DNA from: Bacteroides sp.
GTDB taxonomy: Bacteria; Bacteroidota; Bacteroidia; Bacteroidales; Muribaculaceae
NCBI GenBank assembly: GCA_014802335.1
Contig: JAAVCL010000009.1
Location: 4,620-68,619 of the forward strand
Length of the DNA: 64,000 nt
Direction: 5' to 3'
The translations under genes were made by a program, and so were the position numbers. Shown piece by piece: positions 42,154-49,491 of this stretch. Within the stretch, counting starts at the first letter, position 1. Every line of letters starts with the position of its first letter. Under the pieces are notes generated by a model, which saw nothing but the letters and a program-made list of their open reading frames with translations, was not told where the DNA came from and searched no databases.

Positions 42154-43566
42154 TTATTCCTCGCAGCAGGTCAGCGCCTCGGCGGCTCCCTGAATGTTGG
42201 CTTTGGCTGCACGCTCCAACAGGGGGCGGGCGCCGGCGTAGTCTTTATTGTAGAGCGCCAGGACTCCGCGACCGTAGTCGGCTAATGGCGAGTCGCCACT
42301 GCGTGCCAACATCTTGCGTGCGGCTTCGAGGTCGTTGCGCTTCAGGGCAACGAACGAGCCGTTGAGCTGTGCGCGCCAGTCGTCGGGGAAGAGACGGGCC
42401 GCGGTGAGCAACAGGTCGTCGCGCTCGGCGCTGCCGGTCTTGTAAGTGCGCGCCAAAAGCATCACCTCCTCAAACGAGAGCTTGTCGGGGTTTGTCTTCA
42501 GCACCTGCGCGATTGTTTCGGGCTTGGTGTAGTTGCGCACGGTGTAGTTGATGCTATAATCCGAACGACGCAGTGTGGGATATACTTCGTAAAGAAGAAT
42601 CTTATAAGCGTTGGGGAATCCGTTTTTCAGCTTCTCATCCTTGGCATCGGGGCTGAGCGACGAGTCAATCACGCTGAGGATAGCATCCTTGTCATGGAGT
42701 GATGAAGCAGCCACCCAGTTGCGGAGTCCGGCCCAGTCTTCGGGAGTTGAAGTGGTGGTGAGAGTCTTGCCGAAGTTGAAGTGAGAGTCAACATATTTGC
42801 GGAGTGCCTCGGTACGTCCGGCAGCCAACTTGGTGTTGAGCTTGTAGGAACCTTCGGGCGAAGCGTAGCCATGAATCTGCACACGGTCAACAGTAAGATC
42901 CTTGTCAGCGCGCACGGAGTCGATTGTGGCAAGGATTGCCCCCAACTCGGCGGGGTTTGATTCAAAATCGGGCAGAAGCACCATGCTTCCCACCTTATAG
43001 TTTACGTGGGCGCTTTTCTCGACAGTGCGGGTTTTCACCACGTCTTTAATGTTCTTTTCGAGGGCGGCAAGCTGAGCTTCGGGAATGATAAGGTCGAAAT
43101 GCTTGGGTTCGAAGTTTACGGCCAGGAACTGCGGTAGACGGCCGACACCGTCGCTTTTGCAGCGGCAGCCAACAGTTTCGGTGCGGAAAGTAAGCTCCGA
43201 CTTCATCATTGCCTTTTGCCAGGGCACCGAAGTTTCATATTGGATGGGTTCACCCTTCGAGCGCACAAGGTTCATACCCTGCGGCATGTCGTGATTGCGT
43301 TTACGGGCAAGGAAAGCGTTGCGACCGGCCACAATGGTGGGAGTCAATTCGATAGAGTCGTTGCCGAAGTGAAGCACCGGAGTCACCACAACCTCTGAAT
43401 TTGAAGGGATGGAAGCCGGGCGGTCGATAGTATATGAGATGACGAGTTTGCCGGGTTCACCCTTAACGCGTTTCAAGTCGAGGCCCGACACCGGAACCTC
43501 GGCAGCAGCAGCCGACAACATGGCGGCGGCACCGAGTGCTACAAAAGAAAATTTAAGAATATTCAT
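42154..43566 (-). CDS. DUF3868/OmpA-like fimbrial-locus protein
   Basis: 470 residues. Signal peptide 1-22 (cleavage after SAAAA). An N-terminal beta-rich part (about 25-150) matches DUF3868 proteins of fimbrial loci; an OmpA-like peptidoglycan-binding stretch follows (VDRVQIHGYASPEGSYKLNT and LAAGRTEALRKYV about 248-280); the C-terminus (about 375-470) is TPR-like (LNGSFVALKRNDLEAARKM; LALYNKDYAGARPLLERA). A two-Cys end TCCEE is odd. It probably links the fimbrial apparatus to the cell wall. Follows the DUF3575 gene by 14 bp; precedes the major subunit. Confidence 0.82.
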   Translation of the reverse strand: MNILKFSFVALGAAAMLSAAAAEVPVSGLDLKRVKGEPGKLVISYTIDRPASIPSNSEVVVTPVLHFGNDSIELTPTIVAGRNAFLARKRNHDMPQGMNLVRSKGEPIQYETSVPWQKAMMKSELTFRTETVGCRCKSDGVGRLPQFLAVNFEPKHFDLIIPEAQLAALEKNIKDVVKTRTVEKSAHVNYKVGSMVLLPDFESNPAELGAILATIDSVRADKDLTVDRVQIHGYASPEGSYKLNTKLAAGRTEALRKYVDSHFNFGKTLTTTSTPEDWAGLRNWVAASSLHDKDAILSVIDSSLSPDAKDEKLKNGFPNAYKILLYEVYPTLRRSDYSINYTVRNYTKPETIAQVLKTNPDKLSFEEVMLLARTYKTGSAERDDLLLTAARLFPDDWRAQLNGSFVALKRNDLEAARKMLARSGDSPLADYGRGVLALYNKDYAGARPLLERAAKANIQGAAEALTCCEE

Positions 43567-43580
43567 GACGGTGAGGGGAT

Positions 43581-44168
43581 TCAGAAGTTATAGACCAGGT
43601 TTATCGCCGCTTTTGTGGGGCCCACATAGTTGTGAACGGCATTATCTTTTATTTTTCTGCCACATTCGCGGCAGGGATAAGCATCATATCGGGAGTAAGC
43701 CCAACCGATACCGATTTCAGCCTCCATTCCCCAGTGCTCGGAGAAAGCCCATGAGTAGCCGTAAGCGATACCGGCGCCGGCAAACCAGCCCTGATAGCGG
43801 CGTTCCTTCAGATTGCCGAAATCAGTGCCGAGAAAAGTGAAGGCATCCGTGCCCCAGTTACCAAAATTATACTGACCGCCATGCACGTGAACGCCAAGGA
43901 AGTGGCCCACCGAACGGTGACACAACCAATAGCGCAACTCGGGCTGCGCAAACCAGTGGCGCCAACGCTTGCCATCTATGTTCCAGAAGTTTACATCGCC
44001 TGAAATATCCACCGACCATTGACGTGCAACCCCGAATTCAAACCCGAGATTCACCGAAGCCGTGGCGTCGTAAAGAAGGTTGGTCTTGACAGCAAAGTCT
44101 TCTGCGGCGGCCGGCAACGCGGCGGCAGAAAGAGTCAACATGGTCAGTACCTTTGATAAACTTTTCAT
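43581..44168 (-). CDS. DUF3575 outer-membrane protein of the fimbrial locus
   Basis: 195 residues from the ATG at 44168 (a GTG two codons earlier is possible). Signal peptide ending in PAAAE. The pattern FAVKTNLLYDATASVNLGFE, RQWSVDISGDVNFWNI, HFLGVHVHGGQYNFG is that of DUF3575, small beta-barrel proteins encoded at the head of Mfa-type fimbrial operons. It ends in Phe (INLVYNF), the usual C-terminal barrel signal. First gene of the operon; a -7-like box lies about 115 bp upstream. Confidence 0.85.
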   Translation of the reverse strand: MKSLSKVLTMLTLSAAALPAAAEDFAVKTNLLYDATASVNLGFEFGVARQWSVDISGDVNFWNIDGKRWRHWFAQPELRYWLCHRSVGHFLGVHVHGGQYNFGNWGTDAFTFLGTDFGNLKERRYQGWFAGAGIAYGYSWAFSEHWGMEAEIGIGWAYSRYDAYPCRECGRKIKDNAVHNYVGPTKAAINLVYNF

Positions 44169-44283
44169 GCTCACAATGAGAGGTTAAAAATATCTGAGCG
44201 GGACAGCTCAACAAAATATGCAAGCCAACGGTAAAAACAGATTTCCGCAGCAAGCTTGTTAATACATTTAAGGTTAACAGGCG

Positions 44284-44291
44284 CAAATTTA
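44284..44291 (-). promoter_or_regulatory. Putative -7 box TAAATTTG for the fimbrial operon
   Basis: TAAATTTG on the minus strand matches TAnnTTTG. No TTTG stands 19 bp upstream. It would give the DUF3575 gene a leader of about 110 nt. Confidence 0.4.
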
Positions 44292-44394
44292 GCGTAATTT
44301 GCAGAAAGTTTAATGAAAGTTTGTGTTAAATAATGTTAAAAAAATGGGGGGGGGTAAGTTGTGTTAACAATTTTAACAGAGCCGAATCGGGGCG

Positions 44395-46353
44395 TTATTT
44401 CATGCGTTTAAGGAGGTTATAGGCCGCGAGGACTCCATATTCTCCGGCTTTGGAGAGGTCGGTAAATGCCTGACGGCGGTTGCCGAGACGCAGGTAGGTG
44501 AGTCCGCGGTTATAGAGCGCGGGGCCGAAAGAGGGGTCAATGGCAAGGGCCTCGTTGTAGGCTGTGAGCGCAGAGGTATAATCGTGGGTAGAATAGTATA
44601 TGTTCCCTTTGTTATGCCAAGCAAACAAAAGCCTCGGATTTCGCGCCAGCGCGGCATCATAGTCGGCAATGGCACCGTTGAGTCGCAGCGGGTCGCCGCT
44701 GAGCTGGGCCACGTATGCACGCTCCATGAGTGCGATTGTGAAATCGGGCATCAGTTCGAGTGCGCGCGACAAAGCGCGCGTGGCGGCCTCATGGTCTTTG
44801 AGCATGGCGCGCACCACCCCCAACACCAGCCAGTCGGCGGCACGCGAACTGTGTTCGGCGGTCTCCGACAAGGCTTCGGCAAGAGAGAAAAGGGTGTCGA
44901 AGCTATCGGGACTGACTTCGGAGGCGGGAGTAAGGTAAAGCCGCTGACCGATGTAGGCGGCGGCATTGAAATCGTCGATTTCGCGGAAATAGTTTGAAGC
45001 CGCCTGCAAAGAGGCGGGTCCGGCCACTACGGAAACCATATATGAGGGTTCGAGGTCGATAGCCACATCGCGGTCTTGCACGCGGCCCTTGATGCGATCG
45101 TTGTAAGCGAGCTGAGTGTCGGCGGCGTGTCCGGCGGTGACAAGCTGATTGAAACGGTGCATCACCTCCTCTTCCGATTCGGGGGAGTCGGCGGGTCGGC
45201 CGTCGTTGGCCTCGCCGGCGCGGATGGCGGGACGGTCAAGGGGATTTTTGTCGGGGTCTTTCACGTAGGCGCGAATCAGGTCTTCGGCATGCATGAAGCT
45301 CCGGCCGGCCAGAGTCTTGTTGCCGAGTTTGTCGTAGGCCTCGGCCATTGCATAAAATGCGGGGTGGAAACGGGGGTAACGGCGTGCAATGGCCTGAAAG
45401 TCGTTGATGGCCTGATTGTAACTGCCCGATTCGAGGGCGATGAGTCCGCGATTGAAGAGGGCGTGGAAATTTTCGGGTTCGATGCGCAGCACTTCCTCGA
45501 GGTCGGCCGAGGCGCGCCGGAAGTCGCGCACTTCATATCGCAGCAGGGCGCGGTTGAAGAGGGCGCCGGTGTTGTAGGGTTCGAGTTCGAGTGTATAGTT
45601 ATAGTCGGCCAGTGCGCCCTGGAAGTCGTCGAGGTTGTAGCGGATAAAGGCGCGGTTCAGGTAATAGTCGGCTTCGTGGGGACGGAGTTTGATCGCCTCG
45701 TTGATATCATCGAGGGCATCGCCCCATTGGTGGCGCTTCACGAGGATATCGGCACGAATCAGGTGGGGCTGGATTGAAGTGGGGGCTATTTCGACGGCGC
45801 GCGACACGTCGGCAAGGGCGGCAATCGTATCACCGCGGAGCACGTTCATGCGGCCACGGGCGGCATAACCGTCGTCGAAACGGGGATAAAGGCTGAGAAG
45901 GGTTGCAAAAGTGGAGTCGGCATCGGCATATTGCTTGAGTTCGCCTTGGGCCACCCCCTTGTAGAAGAGGAAATATTTATCCTGCGGGTTATAGCGCAAG
46001 CCTTCGTTATAGTCGAGGAGGGCGAGCGAGTCTTTGCCGATCTGCTGGCGCACGAATCCGCGGAGGCGGTAGGTTTCGACAAGGAATTTATTGCGTTCCA
46101 ACGAGAGTGAGCAATCGGCTTCGGCACCGTCGAAGTCTTCGAGCTGCATTTTGGCGTAGGCACGCAGGAAGTAGGGTTCGGCCAGATAGGGTTTGGCTTT
46201 TATTGCCTGGTTGAAGTATTGGATGGCGAGCATGTAATCGTCCATCGACATGACGTTGCGGCCGATGTTTATGACCTGGGAGGCATCGGTTTGGGCCATG
46301 GCAGCGAGGATGGGCGCGAGTAAAAGCAGAACAGAGAGGCAGAATCGTTTCAT
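44395..46353 (-). CDS. Exported TPR-repeat protein
   Basis: 652 residues. Signal peptide 1-22 (PILAAMAQ). At least ten TPR motifs over residues 25-370 and 560-645 with the classic pattern (YFLRAYAKMQLEDFDGAEADC; YLNRAFIRYNLDDFQGALAD; FAWHNKGNIYYSTHDYTSAL). The middle part (about 370-540) is less regular. The TPR block in the first half is very regular at 34 residues. Such exported TPR proteins work as scaffolds. It follows the DUF115-like gene by 14 bp and so may belong to the SDR-DUF115 operon rather than the fimbrial one. Function unknown. Confidence 0.82.
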   Translation of the reverse strand: MKRFCLSVLLLLAPILAAMAQTDASQVINIGRNVMSMDDYMLAIQYFNQAIKAKPYLAEPYFLRAYAKMQLEDFDGAEADCSLSLERNKFLVETYRLRGFVRQQIGKDSLALLDYNEGLRYNPQDKYFLFYKGVAQGELKQYADADSTFATLLSLYPRFDDGYAARGRMNVLRGDTIAALADVSRAVEIAPTSIQPHLIRADILVKRHQWGDALDDINEAIKLRPHEADYYLNRAFIRYNLDDFQGALADYNYTLELEPYNTGALFNRALLRYEVRDFRRASADLEEVLRIEPENFHALFNRGLIALESGSYNQAINDFQAIARRYPRFHPAFYAMAEAYDKLGNKTLAGRSFMHAEDLIRAYVKDPDKNPLDRPAIRAGEANDGRPADSPESEEEVMHRFNQLVTAGHAADTQLAYNDRIKGRVQDRDVAIDLEPSYMVSVVAGPASLQAASNYFREIDDFNAAAYIGQRLYLTPASEVSPDSFDTLFSLAEALSETAEHSSRAADWLVLGVVRAMLKDHEAATRALSRALELMPDFTIALMERAYVAQLSGDPLRLNGAIADYDAALARNPRLLFAWHNKGNIYYSTHDYTSALTAYNEALAIDPSFGPALYNRGLTYLRLGNRRQAFTDLSKAGEYGVLAAYNLLKRMK

Positions 46354-46363
46354 AGGCTGTTTA

Positions 46364-46386
46364 GGCGTTAGGCTTTAGGCGTTAGC
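46364..46386. repeat. TTAGGC array between two genes
   Basis: TTAGGCGTTAGGCTTTAGGC and GTTAG; the same units as at 29663-29829 and 30603-30625. It supplies the last codons and the stop of the DUF115-like gene (SLTPKA on minus). Confidence 0.85.
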
Positions 46387-47222
46387 GAACCGCGGGGGAA
46401 GGCGTCGATGAAGCTGCCGGGGGTGGCGTTGATGATCTCGACGCCGCGGCGGTCGGCGTAGGCTTTGACGTTGAAGTAGGAGCGGAAGGCGATGGCGTAG
46501 TTTTCGTAGACTTCGTGGATGTGCACGTTGGCGAAGATTTCTTCGGCGCGACGCAGTTCTTCGTCGTCGTCCTTATAGAAATGGGGCTGAACGGACACGA
46601 CGCGGTTGCGCTCGGTGACCCAGAGTGTTTTGCTCCAGTTGTGGTCGGCCCCGATGAGGATGATGCGGCGGAAGCCTTCGCGCATGGCACACATTATGGA
46701 GGGAATGAGGACGTTGCGCGGTCGGGGCATGGCGAGTCCGGAGTCGTAGATCGGATTCATGAGCCAGCGCCACCCTTCGGCCGGGGTTAGGTTATAGTAT
46801 TTCAGAGTGACGCAACCGGGGAGCCGGCTCACTTCGGGCATTTTGCGCGCGGTGGCGGGCAGGAACAACGTCATGGGCCATGACACGGCGGCGAGGGCGT
46901 CCCAGAGGGCCGGGACTTTTCCGGTTTTTTCTTTAAGGAAGAAGGCGATGTCGGCCAGAATGTAATATTGCGGCCGAAGTGAGGAGAATTCAGGGGCGAG
47001 GGCCGACAGGTTAACGGCCATACGGGGATGCGCCATGAGTGCCGGAAGGTTTTCCTCGAGGGCAGTGCGCAGCGACGGACCGTTCCCCATTATTATAATG
47101 GTGTCTTTAGCCTCGTACGAGCGGGGCGAGGGGCGTCGCGACATCAGCGGAATTTTGATTAGAGTTGCGACTGAATCGGAGAGGGATTTGCAGAAGGTCT
47201 GTATTTTATCGGTAAGCTTCAT
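46368..47222 (-). CDS. DUF115/6-hydroxymethylpterin-kinase-like protein
   Basis: 284 residues from the ATG at 47222, which overlaps the SDR stop by 4 bp (ATGA); the longer frame would run into the SDR gene. Key stretch TIIIMGNGPSLRTALEENLP (G-x-GPSL) is the hallmark of DUF115/MAF-type proteins, which include motility-associated glycosyltransferase-like proteins. Other conserved parts: ILADIAFFLKEK, MNPIYDSGLAMPRPRNVLIP, GADHNWSKTLWV. Probably acts on cell-surface sugar transfer. The C-terminal six residues come from a TTAGGC array. Confidence 0.78.
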   Translation of the reverse strand: MKLTDKIQTFCKSLSDSVATLIKIPLMSRRPSPRSYEAKDTIIIMGNGPSLRTALEENLPALMAHPRMAVNLSALAPEFSSLRPQYYILADIAFFLKEKTGKVPALWDALAAVSWPMTLFLPATARKMPEVSRLPGCVTLKYYNLTPAEGWRWLMNPIYDSGLAMPRPRNVLIPSIMCAMREGFRRIILIGADHNWSKTLWVTERNRVVSVQPHFYKDDDEELRRAEEIFANVHIHEVYENYAIAFRSYFNVKAYADRRGVEIINATPGSFIDAFPRGSLTPKA

Positions 47223-48028
47223 TTTGCGGTGGATGAGTAGGGGTAAGTTGCATCGCGACGGGCAATGACTTCGAGCGTGGGGTGAAAATCGTAATTCAGG
47301 GCGTTGCGGAGACGCTCGGTGGAGAGGGTGAGAGTCTGCGACACCGGCTTTTGGGCGGCTTCGCTCATGGTTTCGGCCACAATGGGGAGGAAGCCGAAGA
47401 TTCTGTTTATCCATTTCACCCATTTTACAGGGAGAGTGACGGGGCGTTTTTCGGCTCCGATGTTGGCGGTCATTGCCGTGACGAGCTGTGGCCATGTGTA
47501 TTCCCGGCCATCTGAGAGGTTGAAGATGCCGTTTCGCCCGGCCATGAGCTGCATAACGGCGGCGGCATCGAGGGCTGTTACAGCCGAGAGCATGGCGTCA
47601 TTACCGCGAACGTGCACGTAGTGACCGCGGATGGCGCGGTTGAAAAGGCTGAGCATGGGGCCGGAGATACCGTTGCCGAACAAATTGGCAGCGCGGAGAA
47701 TCGCGAGAGGTTTTCCAAGCTTGCGGGCATGGTCGGCGATAATTTTTTCGGCGCGGGCGTATGCACGGCCTTCGGCATCGGCGGCGAAGAGGGGTGCCGA
47801 TTCCTCGACATTGCGGCCTGCGTCGAGGCCATAAACCCGCCATGAGCTGAGGAACACGAAGGCGTCGACATCGACGGGGAGATCGGCCTGATCGGCCGGG
47901 GGGAGGCAAAAATAAGCGATCCGGGGCGTGGCGCCCGCGGGGGCCGACGCCAAAGCCGGGACAAGATAGGCCCCGACCATGGAATCGGCGCCGACGACAA
48001 TGCTATCTGCAATATTTTGTTCAACCAT
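47219..48028 (-). CDS. NAD-dependent epimerase/dehydratase family (SDR) protein
   Basis: 269 residues. Shortened Rossmann start IVVGADSMVGAYLVPAL (about 10-26), strand VDAFVFLSSWRVYG (Ser-Ser-x-x-V-Y-G, about 54-67), the helix GRAYARAEKIIADHA, then ILRAANLFG (about 108-116). The usual Y-x3-K reads Tyr-Ala-Arg-Ala-Glu-Lys, so the Lys is one place late. Other extended-SDR elements such as GIFNLSDGREYTWPQL are present. Likely acts on a nucleotide sugar or may only bind it. First gene of a coupled pair with the DUF115-like gene; the promoter suggests a leaderless mRNA. Confidence 0.85.
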   Translation of the reverse strand: MVEQNIADSIVVGADSMVGAYLVPALASAPAGATPRIAYFCLPPADQADLPVDVDAFVFLSSWRVYGLDAGRNVEESAPLFAADAEGRAYARAEKIIADHARKLGKPLAILRAANLFGNGISGPMLSLFNRAIRGHYVHVRGNDAMLSAVTALDAAAVMQLMAGRNGIFNLSDGREYTWPQLVTAMTANIGAEKRPVTLPVKWVKWINRIFGFLPIVAETMSEAAQKPVSQTLTLSTERLRNALNYDFHPTLEVIARRDATYPYSSTAK

Positions 48029-48032
48029 TCTG

Positions 48033-48063
48033 CAAAAATAATCTTTATATTCGAGATTGCAAA
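48033..48063 (-). promoter_or_regulatory. SDR-operon promoter TTTG-N19-TATTTTTG
   Basis: Minus-strand TTTG (48060-48063) and TATTTTTG (48033-48040) are exactly 19 bp apart. The ATG at 48028 begins 5 nt after the box, where transcription is expected to begin. Confidence 0.82.
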
Positions 48064-48087
48064 ATCGGGATTTTTTTTGTAACTTTG
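48056..48087 (+). promoter_or_regulatory. Promoter of rplY
   Basis: TAACTTTG (48080-48087) with ATTG 20 bp upstream (48056-48059). It overlaps the divergent SDR promoter by 8 bp, so the two probably compete. The leader would be about 83 nt. Confidence 0.6.
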
Positions 48088-48174
48088 CGTCCGCTTTATG
48101 GCATAATCTCGTGTGATGGGAAATTTGTTCGCATGAAGCAAACTAATTTTGAGTAACACAATTAATTAAGAAAA

Positions 48175-48825
48175 ATGAAGAAATTCAGTCTGAACGCTCA
48201 GCCTCGTGTTGAGCTTGGCAAAAAGTCGGTAAAGGCTTTGCGTAAAGAGGGTCTTATCCCTGCAGTTATCAACGGTGGCGCACTGGTGGAACTCCCCTAC
48301 ACCGGCACTCTCAAGGAGGGTCAGAAAGTAGTGGACATCGACGGCAAGCGCGGTTTGATCACCACCGATATCGTTGTGAAGGCAGAAGACGTTCGCAAGC
48401 TTGTTTACACTCCCGACATCTTTGAAGTAGACATCAACCTGAACGGTGAGGAAATCAAGGCCGTTATGAAAGACCTTCAGTTCCAGCCCGTTAAGGACAC
48501 TCTTCTCCACATCGATTTCCTTCAGGTATATCCTGACAAGCCAATCGTAATGGAAGTTCCCGTTAAGATCGAAGGCCACGCAGAGGGTGTTAAAGCCGGT
48601 GGTAAGCTCACTCTTTCAATGCGTAAGCTTAAGGTTAAAGCTGTTTACAGCGAAATCCCCGAACGTCTCGTTGTAAACGTAGACAACCTCGGCTTGGGCA
48701 AATCGCTTGCAGTAGGCGAACTTCACTATGAAGGTCTTGAACTGATGAACGCTAAGAACGCAGTGGTATGTGCAGTTCAATTGACACGTGCAGCCCGCGG
48801 TGCAATGGCAAAAGCAGGAGAATAA
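48175..48825 (+). CDS. rplY: 50S ribosomal protein L25 / general stress protein Ctc
   Basis: 216 residues, the long Ctc form with L25 domain (about 3-92: FSLNAQPRVELGKKSVKALR, EGLIPAVINGG) and the C-terminal beta domain (about 100-190: DFLQVYPDKPIVMEVPVKIE). It binds 5S rRNA. Base use follows highly expressed genes. Own promoter and a hairpin terminator directly after the stop; pth begins shortly after that. Confidence 0.95.
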   Translation: MKKFSLNAQPRVELGKKSVKALRKEGLIPAVINGGALVELPYTGTLKEGQKVVDIDGKRGLITTDIVVKAEDVRKLVYTPDIFEVDINLNGEEIKAVMKDLQFQPVKDTLLHIDFLQVYPDKPIVMEVPVKIEGHAEGVKAGGKLTLSMRKLKVKAVYSEIPERLVVNVDNLGLGKSLAVGELHYEGLELMNAKNAVVCAVQLTRAARGAMAKAGE

Positions 48826-48840
48826 TATTGAATGAGTTAA

Positions 48841-48869
48841 AAAAAAGCTCGCCGACGGCGGGCTTTTTT
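48841..48869 (+). terminator. Terminator/attenuator between rplY and pth
   Basis: GCTCGCC (48847-48853), loop GAC, GGCGGGC (48857-48863) with one G-T pair, six A before and six T after. It ends only 17 bp before the pth start, so pth must use read-through or a promoter inside rplY. Confidence 0.85.
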
Positions 48870-48885
48870 ATTTTCAACAACGAAT

Positions 48886-49449
48886 ATGAAAAGATATTTG
48901 ATAGCATGCCTGGGGAACATGGCCCCGGAATATATCGACACGCGTCACAACGCCGGTTTTATGGTGGCCGACCGTCTGGCCGCGGATGCCGAGGTGGCGT
49001 TCAGCTCGAAACGTTATGGCGACATGGCCGTAATCAAAGTTAAAAATTGCGAACTTCTGGTGCTGAAACCCTCCACGTTCATGAATCTGAGTGGAGTGGC
49101 GGTGCGCTACTGGATGAATCATGAGAAGCTTCCGCTTGAGAACCTATTAGTGGTGGTAGACGACATGGCGTTGCCGTTCGGCACGATAAGGATGCGGAAA
49201 AAGGGTTCCGACGCTGGCCACAACGGACTTCGGAACATCGCCGACCAGCTTGGCACGCAGAATTATGCGCGTCTCCGGTTTGGCATCGGCAATGACTTTG
49301 CGCGCGGAGGCCAGATAGATTTTGTGCTGGGAGCCTTTCCCCCCGAGGAACGTGCCCAACTTCCCGAGCTGACCGAACGGGCAGCCGAGGCCGTGCGCGA
49401 GTTCTGCCTTGCCGGCATTGACAGGGCCATGAACAAATTTAACGGCTAA
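48886..49449 (+). CDS. pth: Peptidyl-tRNA hydrolase
   Basis: 187 residues. It releases tRNA from peptidyl-tRNA that dropped off the ribosome. [20 protein letters not shown] (3-22) carries the catalytic His20 and Asn; [13 protein letters not shown] (about 65-77) and the [10 protein letters not shown] strand with catalytic Asp (about 90-99) and [13 protein letters not shown] (about 106-118) follow. The order rplY-pth is common in bacteria. No defect seen. Confidence 0.96.
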   Translation: MKRYLIACLGNMAPEYIDTRHNAGFMVADRLAADAEVAFSSKRYGDMAVIKVKNCELLVLKPSTFMNLSGVAVRYWMNHEKLPLENLLVVVDDMALPFGTIRMRKKGSDAGHNGLRNIADQLGTQNYARLRFGIGNDFARGGQIDFVLGAFPPEERAQLPELTERAAEAVREFCLAGIDRAMNKFNG

Positions 49450-49491
49450 GCCGCCTTGCCGCTGCCCGACGCCGGCTCCCTGTGGCGACGG

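Noticed and set aside
42001-42285. Small plus-strand membrane-like frame of 94 codons in the gap before the shaft gene
   Set aside because: Its hydrophobic part comes from a T-rich tract and its second half lies antisense to the DUF3868 gene; no start signal.
46368-47495. 375-residue version of the DUF115-like protein
   Set aside because: The extra N-terminal 91 codons lie inside the SDR gene in another frame; the ATGA overlap at 47219-47222 marks the true start.
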